DNA of 10,542 bases from B1 sp044370475 (GTDB lineage: Bacteria > Bacteroidota > Bacteroidia > UKL13-3): assembly GCA_044370475.1 (NCBI GenBank), contig JBILVK010000096.1:1-10542 (forward strand), read 5' to 3'. Position 1 is the first letter of the stretch. Each line of letters starts with the position of its first letter. The position numbers were made by a program, and so were the translations under genes. Of the stretch, positions 1 through 7,563 are shown in pieces. Below the pieces are notes generated by a model, which was not told where the DNA came from, searched no databases, and worked only from the letters and a program-made list of their open reading frames with translations.

Positions 1-850
1 TCTTAGTATTGATATAACCTTCCACGTCAACACCCGTTGCCCTAAAGGTATAAGCCTTTGTCATATCGTCAATGGCCATTTGCCAACTGCCATAATAATG
101 CGCATTTTGTGCCATATGCAATCCAAAGCCAAACAATACCATGGCCGCTGCTGGAACCGTTGTTATAGAGAAAATCTTACGTGTATAGATCCACGAAAAT
201 CCCAAAGTTGCAATGCCCAAATAAACCGGTTGCTCAAAACTGATATTCACCTCCAATACCATAATAAGCATCAGCATTGCCCATATTCCATGCCGCTTCC
301 CACCAGATTCATAATATAGGTATAAGCCAAAAACATAAACCCATTTCAACAACTCCCCATACAAATGCTGATGCAAATTATCGGCATAGCACAAGAAGTA
401 ATTGGCCAACCACAAACAAGACGCACCAATCATGGCCTTCTTCTCATCTTTCATCCAAAAGTGCAAAACATGAAAGATAAAAAAGAAGAATACAACTGCC
501 AATAAACCTGGCACTATCCTTAGCACCGTTTCGTCTTTTGAATTAAAAACTACCGCATAAACCCCCGCCAAAATATTGGGAATAGGAGGGTAGTGCGTAT
601 AAGTAGATTGCACATAGTTTGGATCACCCGGAAAATAATCATGCACGGGCAAAAAACTGGTCTGTGTAAAGCCAGAATCTAAAAAATACCTTGCAGATGA
701 AATGGTGTTAATGTCGCTGTAACCATCACCAAATACGCCATCTCGCGCCCTTTCGCTATCAAAAACAGAAACATGAATGGTCCTATATCCAATGATAGTA
801 AACACAATGATAAATAGGATAAATTGAAGTGTTTTATATTGTTTACTCAT
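1..850 (-). CDS. Polytopic GT-C-like glycosyltransferase, C-terminus cut off by window edge
   Basis: The reading frame is open from an ATG at 850 to the left edge, giving 283 residues with no stop. An N-terminal membrane segment (about residues 9-21) is followed by a long loop with acidic residues in a GDGYSDI stretch (41-47) and a THYPPIPN motif (85-92), then more hydrophobic segments (about 94-102, 110-128, 142-155, 170-180, 189-200, 208-222, 231-246). An acidic first periplasmic loop and an H-x-PP motif before the second helix are typical of GT39/ArnT-like GT-C enzymes, which move sugars from polyprenyl phosphate on the outer face of the inner membrane. The substrate cannot be read. The start overlaps the stop of the upstream GT9 gene in ATGA (847-850), so translation is probably coupled. 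It could instead be a GT-C-fold membrane protein without known activity. Confidence 0.8.
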   Translation of the reverse strand, partial: MSKQYKTLQFILFIIVFTIIGYRTIHVSVFDSERARDGVFGDGYSDINTISSARYFLDSGFTQTSFLPVHDYFPGDPNYVQSTYTHYPPIPNILAGVYAVVFNSKDETVLRIVPGLLAVVFFFFIFHVLHFWMKDEKKAMIGASCLWLANYFLCYADNLHQHLYGELLKWVYVFGLYLYYESGGKRHGIWAMLMLIMVLEVNISFEQPVYLGIATLGFSWIYTRKIFSITTVPAAAMVLFGFGLHMAQNAHYYGSWQMAIDDMTKAYTFRATGVDVEGYINTK

Positions 851-1992
851 AGCTTTAAAATCGACTTAATTTTAGGTTCTATCATACGCATGTCCATCTG
901 CTTCATACAAATATTATTGCCCCCACAAGGCACCACATCACTCAAATGAATACATGGAGAACAGGCAGTTTGCAAATACACAAATTCATGCTGCTTGTGC
1001 AAATCAAACCTAAACCGCTGAACCGGATTAATAGGTCCCCAAAAAGACAAAGTAGGCAAGCCGGCTTTAATGGCCATGTGAAAAGGCGCACTGTCTATGC
1101 TTATCATGGCTTTGCAATGGTATTTTAACAAAGAATAATAGGCTGCCAAACTAAATTTTCCAGCAATGTTTTTTACTCGTGCATCTGCCTCTAATCCATT
1201 GTTTTTCAAAAATGTCTCATTGCCTTCAAAGTCAACAGGTGCGCCTGTTAATAAGATAGTATAATCGCTATTGTTCAATATAAATTTTACGGTCTGAACC
1301 AATAAGTTTTCTGGAATTTTTCTTAAATCGCCTCCCAACTCACTACAGGTATTATTAATGGCTACACATTTGCTTGCAAAAGGATTTTCAATCTTTTCAA
1401 TGTCTAACGCAAAGGCTTCAATTGCATCAACTCCCATGGCGCTTACCAAGGTCTCATAGTTTTCTGTAACCGTGGTAAACTGGTTAAAAAACACATTGTG
1501 GGTATTCAAATAATTTCTAAAATGTACCTTGTTTAACTGAAACCCAAACCTATTTCTAGCCATCGTCCATGAACTAAACAGTGTAGTTAATACCGAATAT
1601 ACTTCTAGGTCTAATACCCACAAATTTCTTAAGCGTATGGACCTATAAAGAGCGCTAACACCAGAACTGATTAGGGTAAATACATTGGTATCGTCATTCT
1701 CCCATATTTCATCAAATAGGTTTAAAGGTTTTATCCCCGGCGCAATGCCCTTGCCACAAAGCAAAATTAATTTCGCTTCCGGATACCTTTTCCTTAAACT
1801 TTGTAAGCTGTCTGCAGCCATCAATATGCTGCCCAAACCCAACATTTTTATCACCAAAATATGGTCTGGAGCTTTATTTAAACTGTGATCTCTGCGCAAT
1901 AAAAGTCCCAAACCCCTCACAAATACTAGGTTTACAGCCACTATAGCTTTCCCAATATATCCGTCTATCCACTGTTTAACTTTTAGGTTCAT
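847..1992 (-). CDS. Glycosyltransferase family 9 (heptosyltransferase-like) protein
   Basis: This 381-residue protein resembles ADP-heptose:LPS heptosyltransferases (GT9, GT-B fold), which act on the cytoplasmic face of the inner membrane. The N-terminal Rossmann half begins at ILVIKMLGLGS (45-55). The C-terminal half has the family signature DSAPFHMAIKAGLPTLSFWGP (300-320). A C-terminal Cys cluster (C344, C347, C356, C362) is of the kind seen in a subset of GT9 proteins. About 45 residues precede the core, including a hydrophobic stretch (12-32) ending in RR that may attach the protein to the membrane. The usual GD after the first strand, whose Asp is the proposed catalytic base in WaaC, is GS here (S55), so donor or chemistry may differ from true heptosyltransferases. 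The ATG at 1992 has no clear Shine-Dalgarno site. A 153-bp gap with a possible promoter precedes it, and it overlaps the next gene by 4 bases. Confidence 0.88.
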   Translation of the reverse strand: MNLKVKQWIDGYIGKAIVAVNLVFVRGLGLLLRRDHSLNKAPDHILVIKMLGLGSILMAADSLQSLRKRYPEAKLILLCGKGIAPGIKPLNLFDEIWENDDTNVFTLISSGVSALYRSIRLRNLWVLDLEVYSVLTTLFSSWTMARNRFGFQLNKVHFRNYLNTHNVFFNQFTTVTENYETLVSAMGVDAIEAFALDIEKIENPFASKCVAINNTCSELGGDLRKIPENLLVQTVKFILNNSDYTILLTGAPVDFEGNETFLKNNGLEADARVKNIAGKFSLAAYYSLLKYHCKAMISIDSAPFHMAIKAGLPTLSFWGPINPVQRFRFDLHKQHEFVYLQTACSPCIHLSDVVPCGGNNICMKQMDMRMIEPKIKSILKL

Positions 1993-2027
1993 TCAGCGGC
2001 AATATAAGAAACTCACTTCTTCTTATG

Positions 2028-2035
2028 CAAATCTA
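2028..2035 (-). promoter_or_regulatory. Candidate Bacteroidota-type -7 box for the GT9 gene
   Basis: The minus strand reads TAGATTTG, an exact match to the Bacteroidota -7 consensus TAnnTTTG. It lies 35 nt before the GT9 ATG, which would give a 5' leader of roughly 30 nt. A second identical box lies at 2095-2102 in the other repeat copy. No TTG is found at the expected -33 distance from either box (the nearest is about 34 nt upstream), so the assignment is tentative. Confidence 0.35.
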
Positions 2036-2131
2036 CACGCTCATGACTTCGCTCAGAGCTATTGGCTTAACCAATATATTTAAATTTACATACACAAATC
2101 TACCCGCGTATGACTTGGTTCAGAGCTATTG
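2028..2131. repeat. Duplicated 37-bp intergenic element, copies 67 bp apart
   Basis: Positions 2028-2064 and 2095-2131 agree at 32 of 37 bases by direct comparison. The best conserved blocks are CAAATCTAC, ATGACTT and TCAGAGCTATTG. The left copy overlaps the 25-bp repeat at 2009-2033. The element is non-coding: the short plus-strand frame across it is not convincing as a gene. The GACTTCGCTCAG core of the left copy recalls short dispersed intergenic repeats I associate with Bacteroidota genomes; that link is recollection and was not checked. Confidence 0.75.
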
Positions 2132-2145
2132 CCTAACAAATAAAC

Positions 2146-3564
2146 TCACTTCTTCTTATGCAAATCAACCCAAGCCTGTGCCTCCTCGGCTCGGTATACC
2201 AACTCCAATTTTCCTGTGGCCATAATGCTGTCAAAATCCTGCTCATGCTCATTGGGCAAACTCAAATAATACACATTGGCACTGTCTTTTACATCATTGC
2301 TTAAATAATGCATGCCTTCCTTTACAAAGCCAGATTTAGAATTACTCAAATTCACCAACATCAAAAAGGGTGCATAGGTTTGTTCTTGAGGTGGATTTGC
2401 AACCAAATAATCCACCATTTTTACCTGCGCATTCAATAATTTGGTATAGCTTAATTCGGTATCCGAAAATTCTTTTAATGCAAGACTGGTCATAATATTG
2501 GGCACTGCATAAACTAGCAATAAAGGCAGCATATATTTAAACAAAACACTCTTTTCTATGGCCGCAAAAAATATTCCGCAACCCAACATCAACAAGGGTA
2601 TCGCGCCAAATAAATACCGACCCGAAAAGAAATTAATAGAGGCAAACAAACTAAATCCAAAGGCAAAAATCAAAATACCAGCTACCTGCAAATACTGAAA
2701 TTTCTTTAACCTAAAATCATGCTTAAAAATACCAATAAACAATGCCGCAAATGCCAATATATAATAATAACTCCGTCCTTGATTTTTAAATAAAATGTCA
2801 ATAGCTATATCAAACTTGTAATTCATTTCATCAAAGTTTATCCAATTGCTATGCCTTGGAAAAAAGTACCATCCCATCTTCTCTTTCTGAATAAAAAAGA
2901 AGACAAAACCCAACAAAAATATTCCCAAAATACCTGCCCATTTTAAACCCAATACCTTGGCACTTTCTTTTAAAATAAAATACTCCAATAGCGCAATCAA
3001 CCCAAAACAGGGGAGTAGGGTATAGGCGCTTTCCTTACTCCACAGCGCCATTACAAGCACCGCCGCAAATCCCATCCACTTTCTAGAAAAATAAAAATAG
3101 AAGCTCCATACAAATAATAATCCCAACCAACATTCAATGAGCAAAAAGGTGCTTTGGGTCAAAAATATGGGCTGAACCAATACCAATAATGCACTAACTG
3201 CTGCGGCAAAAACCGATTTGGTCCAATGATATCCAACATAATAAACACTCACCAAAAGGCTCATAGATATCAGCAATGGAAAACTATGTGCCACCCATAA
3301 ACTATCGCCAAATAACTTTACCCAACTGGCTGCCAAAAAGTAAAATAGGAGAGGGTGACCTGTATACAACTCTGCATCAATGGCTCCTGGTAATATACTC
3401 GGACCGCTCTCTGCCATGGTCCTAATGGCTGGCATATATACCCAAGCTTCATCCCAAAAAAATGGCAAAAAAAGTGCATCAAACTTAAAGGCTACTAAGC
3501 CCAAAAGCATTGTTATTAAACTCCAAAAATATACTTGCTTATAATGAAACAAACTTCTTTCCAT
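2146..3564 (-). CDS. GT39/ArnT-like polytopic membrane glycosyltransferase
   Basis: The protein (472 residues from the ATG) has about 10-11 hydrophobic segments over residues 10-360 and a more polar C-terminal part of about 110 residues. After the first helix it carries FFWDEAWVYMPA with the D38-E39 pair, the position of the catalytic acidic residue in GT-C enzymes. Next come YTGHPLLFYFLA (67-78) and KLFGDS (83-88), the usual second-loop pattern of the PMT/ArnT superfamily, and a SKES motif near 176-179. Such enzymes take a sugar from a polyprenyl-phosphate donor and act on the periplasmic side; acceptor and sugar cannot be read. A GTG at 3570, two codons upstream, is an alternative start, only 3 bases after the stop of the NTF2-like gene. 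I prefer the ATG at 3564. The close spacing suggests co-transcription with that gene. Confidence 0.87.
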   Translation of the reverse strand: MERSLFHYKQVYFWSLITMLLGLVAFKFDALFLPFFWDEAWVYMPAIRTMAESGPSILPGAIDAELYTGHPLLFYFLAASWVKLFGDSLWVAHSFPLLISMSLLVSVYYVGYHWTKSVFAAAVSALLVLVQPIFLTQSTFLLIECWLGLLFVWSFYFYFSRKWMGFAAVLVMALWSKESAYTLLPCFGLIALLEYFILKESAKVLGLKWAGILGIFLLGFVFFFIQKEKMGWYFFPRHSNWINFDEMNYKFDIAIDILFKNQGRSYYYILAFAALFIGIFKHDFRLKKFQYLQVAGILIFAFGFSLFASINFFSGRYLFGAIPLLMLGCGIFFAAIEKSVLFKYMLPLLLVYAVPNIMTSLALKEFSDTELSYTKLLNAQVKMVDYLVANPPQEQTYAPFLMLVNLSNSKSGFVKEGMHYLSNDVKDSANVYYLSLPNEHEQDFDSIMATGKLELVYRAEEAQAWVDLHKKK

Positions 3565-3573
3565 ACACACTTT

Positions 3574-4041
3574 TTAACTGGTATGGTCCAATATAATTTG
3601 CCACCTTTTATCAATCAGTTTAAACCACAAGGTAAAATGCCCTGCAAAGGTACCATTCTTGTTATCAACCTTCCAACTACCCACCACCATGGCATCTTCT
3701 TTACCTATCAATTCCACAGATTTTATATCAAAACCCAAAACGCCCATATCTCCTTTCTCTGCATAGTTCTCATGGTAATTATTATATACATTCTGCCATC
3801 CCATGCGCACCTTGGTCTTTGAAACAAATCTCAAATTGGGGGAGTTCCAGTAGTGAACCATAAAGGAGTCTAAATCGCCTCTATTCCATGCTTCCTCTTG
3901 CTTCTGCATCACTTGTTTAATTTCTTCGGTAGCCGACATTTTTACAGGCTTTTTTCCTGCATAAACGCTTTCACTTATTCCCAAAACAAGCAACCCAATC
4001 ATCACAAAAATAATTTTGTTCACTACAATCTTTTTAAACAT
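3574..4041 (-). CDS. Secreted NTF2-like protein (DUF4440/SnoaL-like)
   Basis: This 155-residue protein has a basic N-terminus (MFKKIVVNK), a hydrophobic core (10-21) and a likely signal-peptidase site after SVYA (about residue 28), so it is probably exported to the periplasm. The mature part follows the DUF4440/NTF2 pattern: a first helix with QKQEEAWNRGDLDSFMVHYW (46-65), a GW plus paired Tyr region (81-93), and a closing beta region GHFTLWFKLIDKRWQIILDH (134-153). Proteins with this cone fold are often small-ligand binders or isomerase-like, and no specific reaction can be assigned here. The ATG at 4041 is preceded by AAGAAG, a modest Shine-Dalgarno-like stretch. It lies 21 bp after pyc and directly before the GT39 gene. 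Confidence 0.85.
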   Translation of the reverse strand: MFKKIVVNKIIFVMIGLLVLGISESVYAGKKPVKMSATEEIKQVMQKQEEAWNRGDLDSFMVHYWNSPNLRFVSKTKVRMGWQNVYNNYHENYAEKGDMGVLGFDIKSVELIGKEDAMVVGSWKVDNKNGTFAGHFTLWFKLIDKRWQIILDHTS

Positions 4042-4062
4042 GCTTCTTAAATTTAACTTGTA

Positions 4063-7000
4063 CTATTTAACCTCTAAAATTACAACCACATCATCTTGCT
4101 CTATCAATACACCATCGGCCAATAATACAGAGCTTATAACGCCTTTCCTTGGCGCAACCACCGTACTCTCCATCTTCATGGCTTCTATGGCAAACAAAGG
4201 AGTGTTTTTCTCAACCTTATCGCCAACTTTTACCAATACCTTTGAGAGCCTTCCTTGCAAAGGCGAGCCAATCTCATTCTCACCGCTCACTTTTTTATTG
4301 CTCACCTTGGTGCCTTTATAGTTTCTATCCACCACTTCCACACTTCTGGTTTGTCCATTCAACCTAAAAAATACCAAGCGCTTACCATCTCCTTCGTCTA
4401 TCACATTCAACATGCGTATCAAAATATTCTTACCTGGTGCCAACTCTATAAAGGTCTCTTCATTGTTCTTTAACCCATAAAAGAAAGCGGGTGTTGGCAA
4501 ATGCCATAGCGCACCAAATTGCTCTCTCTTTTTAGCATAGTCTTCAAATACTTTGGGGTAAAACAAATAACTTAAACAATCCAAAAAGGTATAATCAGTG
4601 CCAAACTTCAATTGAAATTCTGCAAATTCTTTGTCAAAATCTATAGCTGCTAAATGCTCATTAGGCCTTCCTTTAAAAGGTACTTTTCCTTTCAATATCT
4701 TACTCGATACTACTTCTGGAAAGCCTCCAGGGTTCTGTCCCAACTCGCCCATAAACAACTCTATCACACTGTCGGGAAAAGAAATCATATCTCCATTCTC
4801 AACAATGTCTTTGGCAGAATAGCCATTGGCCGTCATAAACAATGCCATATCCCCAACTACTTTAGAACTTGGTGTTACTTTAACAATATCCCCAAACATC
4901 TTATTCACCACCACGTAGTTTTGTTTAATGGTCTCAAACTTGTCTTCTAAGCCCAAACTGCGGGCTTGCGGACGTAAATTAGAATATTGTCCGCCCGGAA
5001 TTTCATGATCATACACCTCTGCAGTACCAGCCTTCAACTCATGTTCAAACGGATAGTAAAACTCACGCACCGCTTCCCAATAATTAGAAAAATCATTCAA
5101 GGATTTCAAGTTCATTTTCAATTCTCTTTCCTGACCATGCATCATGGCAACAATAGAATTAAAATTGGGCTGCGAGGTAAGTCCACTCATACTCGCCAAT
5201 GCAACATCCACCACATCTACACCTGCTTCTATGGCTTTTAAATAGGTTGCGGCTTGTATGCTGCTGGTATCATGTGTATGCAAATGAATAGGTAAATCAA
5301 CTACCTTTTTCAATTCTCCAATCAATACTTCTGCCTGAAAGGGTTTCAATAAACCAGCCATATCTTTAATACCCAAAATATGCGCACCAGCATCTTCTAA
5401 TTGCCTGGCTAAAGTCAGGTAATATTCTAAGTTGAATTTGTGGTTTTTCTGGGCATCCATAAAGTCTCCAGTATAACAAATACATGCCTCTGCAAGTCCC
5501 GGCGTGCGCTCGTTCACAGCTTTTATACTTACCCGCATTCCTTCAATCCAATTCAATGAATCAAATATCCTAAAAACATCTATTCCATTCTTGCTGCTTT
5601 CTTCAATAAATCGTTCAACCAAGTTATCAGGATAGGCCTTATAACCAACCGCATTCGACCCCCTAATTAACATTTGAAACAAAATATTAGGAACCGCTTC
5701 TCTCAATAATTGCAGGCGCTGCCAAGGATTTTCATGCAAAAATCTCAAGGTAACATCAAAGGTGGCTCCGCCCCACATTTCCAATGAAAACACCTCTGGG
5801 TTGTTCTTTGCAAACGATTCTGCTACCTTCAATATATCAGTTGTTCTTACCCTTGTTGCCATTAAACTTTGGTGAGCATCTCTCCAAGTGCAATCTGTGT
5901 ATTGAATGGACTTTTGCTCTTTTAACCAAGCGGTAAATTTGGTCCGACCCAACTCGTTTAACAAATCTTTTGTGCCTTTAGGAAAAGCATCGTACTTATT
6001 GAATTCTGGTACTACCGGATTCCTGAAAACCTTAGATACATCAACCTTCTTCACATCTTCATTGCCATTAACAGTAATATCTGCTATATACATCAAGGCC
6101 TTGGTTCCTCTATCTAATTTCTTAGAATATTTAAACAACTCAGGATGCGCATCTATAAAATTAACCGTTGTATTACCAGCTAAAAAGGTAGGATGTTTCA
6201 GTACATTTTCTAAGAAGCTTATATTGGTCTTAACTCCCCTAATTCTGAATTCTTTTAATACCCTTTGTAATCTTTCAGATGCCTCAAAAAGATTCCTTCC
6301 TGTGGCAGTAACTTTCACCAACAAAGAATCAAAAAACGGCGAAATTTTCACATTCGGATAAGCACTTCCTTCATCTAAGCGTATGCCTGGTCCGCCTGCA
6401 TTTCTGTAGGCAATGATGGTGCCATGGTCGGGCTTAAATCCATTGCTTGGGTCTTCTGTAGTAATGCGCACTTGCACCGCAAATCCATCTACCTTTACTG
6501 ATTCTTGATTAGCAATATTAATCTCTGCACTGTTCAATGCATATCCTTCTGCAATACGTATCTGACATTTCACGATATCAATGCCCGTTACCGCTTCTGT
6601 TACCGTATGCTCAACTTGAATACGCGGATTAACTTCAATAAAATAAATACGCTCTTCTTTATCAACCAAAAACTCAACTGTACCTACATTATTATAATTT
6701 ACTTCCCTGCATATTTTAAGCGCATAGGCATGTAAATCATCTCGTGTTTTTTTAGATATAGAAGGGGCTGGTGCCATTTCAACCACTTTCTGAAACCTAC
6801 GTTGTACACTGCAATCACGTTCATGTAAATGCACCAAGTTACCCAACCTATCACCCATAATCTGCACTTCTATATGCCTAGGTTGGTCAATAAATTTTTC
6901 TATAAACAAGGTATCATCACCAAAGGCAACCTTGGCTTCGTTCTTGGCTTCATAAAAGTTTTTTTCTAAACTTTCAAAATCCCTTACCACGCGCATCCCA

Positions 7001-7503
7001 CGTCCACCGCCACCCGCCGCTGCCTTAATCATAACAGGTAGTCCAATCTTACTTACCTCCTTATGAGCAATTTCATAACTCAATAAATCTTCTTTACTGT
7101 CTTGTATAATAGGAACCTCAGCCTTGATAGCAACGCGTTTGGCCATTACCTTATCGCCTAATTGGCGCATTACTTCTGGGTCCGGACCAATAAATATAAT
7201 TCCTTCTTCCCTACATCTTTGTGCAAAATGAGCATTCTCACTTAAGAATCCATAACCTGGATGTATGGCATCTACATGATTACTTTTAGCAACATGAATA
7301 ATCTCTTCAACATCCAAATAGGGTTTTAAAGGGTCTGTTTCTTTTCCTATTTGGTAACTCTCATCTGCTTTATACCTATGCAACGAATACCTATCTTCAT
7401 AAGTGTAAATGGCAACAGTTTTAATATCCAACTCAACCGCGGCTCTAAATACGCGTATAGCAATTTCGCCTCTATTGGCTACTAGAAGTTTTTGAATGGC
7501 CAT
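4063..7503 (-). CDS. pyc: Pyruvate carboxylase
   Basis: This biotin enzyme converts pyruvate, bicarbonate and ATP to oxaloacetate, refilling the TCA cycle in the cytoplasm. At 1146 residues it has the full single-chain length. The biotin carboxylase domain (about 1-455) has HPGYGFLSEN (81-90), the ATP-grasp loop KAAAGGGGRGM (160-170), RDCSVQRRFQKVVE (229-242) and EVNPRIQVEHT (290-300). The carboxyltransferase domain (about 530-800) has DCTWRDAHQS (537-546); expected metal ligands are D537, K713 (the Lys that is carbamylated in the family) and H742/H744 in HLHTHD. The C-terminal biotin carrier domain (about 1075-1146) has EAMKMES with biotinyl Lys1110. No key residue is missing. The order BC-CT-BCCP separates it from split oxaloacetate decarboxylase subunits. 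It lies 60 bp after uvrA; a palindrome sits between 3 and 21 bases before its ATG. Confidence 0.98.
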   Translation of the reverse strand: MAIQKLLVANRGEIAIRVFRAAVELDIKTVAIYTYEDRYSLHRYKADESYQIGKETDPLKPYLDVEEIIHVAKSNHVDAIHPGYGFLSENAHFAQRCREEGIIFIGPDPEVMRQLGDKVMAKRVAIKAEVPIIQDSKEDLLSYEIAHKEVSKIGLPVMIKAAAGGGGRGMRVVRDFESLEKNFYEAKNEAKVAFGDDTLFIEKFIDQPRHIEVQIMGDRLGNLVHLHERDCSVQRRFQKVVEMAPAPSISKKTRDDLHAYALKICREVNYNNVGTVEFLVDKEERIYFIEVNPRIQVEHTVTEAVTGIDIVKCQIRIAEGYALNSAEINIANQESVKVDGFAVQVRITTEDPSNGFKPDHGTIIAYRNAGGPGIRLDEGSAYPNVKISPFFDSLLVKVTATGRNLFEASERLQRVLKEFRIRGVKTNISFLENVLKHPTFLAGNTTVNFIDAHPELFKYSKKLDRGTKALMYIADITVNGNEDVKKVDVSKVFRNPVVPEFNKYDAFPKGTKDLLNELGRTKFTAWLKEQKSIQYTDCTWRDAHQSLMATRVRTTDILKVAESFAKNNPEVFSLEMWGGATFDVTLRFLHENPWQRLQLLREAVPNILFQMLIRGSNAVGYKAYPDNLVERFIEESSKNGIDVFRIFDSLNWIEGMRVSIKAVNERTPGLAEACICYTGDFMDAQKNHKFNLEYYLTLARQLEDAGAHILGIKDMAGLLKPFQAEVLIGELKKVVDLPIHLHTHDTSSIQAATYLKAIEAGVDVVDVALASMSGLTSQPNFNSIVAMMHGQERELKMNLKSLNDFSNYWEAVREFYYPFEHELKAGTAEVYDHEIPGGQYSNLRPQARSLGLEDKFETIKQNYVVVNKMFGDIVKVTPSSKVVGDMALFMTANGYSAKDIVENGDMISFPDSVIELFMGELGQNPGGFPEVVSSKILKGKVPFKGRPNEHLAAIDFDKEFAEFQLKFGTDYTFLDCLSYLFYPKVFEDYAKKREQFGALWHLPTPAFFYGLKNNEETFIELAPGKNILIRMLNVIDEGDGKRLVFFRLNGQTRSVEVVDRNYKGTKVSNKKVSGENEIGSPLQGRLSKVLVKVGDKVEKNTPLFAIEAMKMESTVVAPRKGVISSVLLADGVLIEQDDVVVILEVK

Positions 7504-7505
7504 GT

Positions 7506-7524
7506 GTCTAATTATTAATTAGAC
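7506..7524. promoter_or_regulatory. Perfect 19-nt palindrome just upstream of pyc
   Basis: The sequence GTCTAATTATTAATTAGAC has two 9-base arms around a single central T. It ends 2 bases from the pyc ATG and lies in the 60-bp uvrA-pyc gap. It is almost pure AT and no T-run follows it in the direction of transcription, so it is a poor terminator. Possible roles are an operator for a dimeric regulator or a weak mRNA hairpin at the ribosome site. It could also be chance in AT-rich DNA, although arms of 9 bp make that less likely. Confidence 0.4.
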
Positions 7525-7563
7525 CAAATTAGTAATTAATATGAACAATAAAAATGATACTAT

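Larger units (their letters stand above)
2009..2166. repeat. Pair of perfect 25-bp direct repeats flanking a 108-bp spacer
   Basis: The 25 bases at 2009-2033 recur without mismatch at 2142-2166. The right copy covers the last codons and TGA stop of the GT39 gene (encoding DLHKKK-stop). The left copy lies in the gap just upstream of the GT9 gene. On the minus strand the identity continues a few bases with one mismatch (GTTGATTTG versus GTAGATTTG). Sequence further upstream of each copy does not match, so this is not a simple tandem duplication of the gene end. A small perfect hairpin (TATTGG / CCAATA, 2060-2076, 5-nt loop) lies in the spacer; it lacks the GC content and T-run of a terminator. 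Confidence 0.85.

Noticed and set aside
2060..2076. Small hairpin in the GT39-GT9 gap considered as a terminator
   Set aside because: The stem is 6 bp and AT-rich, and no T-run follows on the minus strand, where transcription runs.
2009..2140. Repeats in the GT39-GT9 gap considered as a CRISPR array
   Set aside because: There are only two imperfect copies of one unit and two of another, no regular spacers, and no cas gene in the window.
2025..2225. Plus-strand frame of 66 codons across the repeat gap, with a weak internal protein repeat
   Set aside because: The apparent protein repeat is a direct result of the duplicated DNA element, and the frame runs into the antisense of the GT39 3' end. 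No ribosome site or homology is visible.
4016..4321. Plus-strand frame of 101 codons opposite the pyc 3' end
   Set aside because: It is antisense to the biotin carrier domain of pyc and the start of the NTF2-like gene, with low-complexity Ser/Thr/Leu content typical of a shadow frame.
5906..6361. Plus-strand open frame of 151 codons opposite pyc
   Set aside because: It is fully antisense to the conserved biotin carboxylase region and linker of pyc, and its translation shows no recognisable domain. It is explained by codon bias of the real gene.
7521..7535. TAATTTG on the minus strand before pyc considered as a -7 promoter box
   Set aside because: The TA and TTTG parts are separated by one base instead of two, and the nearest TTG upstream is only about 14 bases away, too close for a -33 element.
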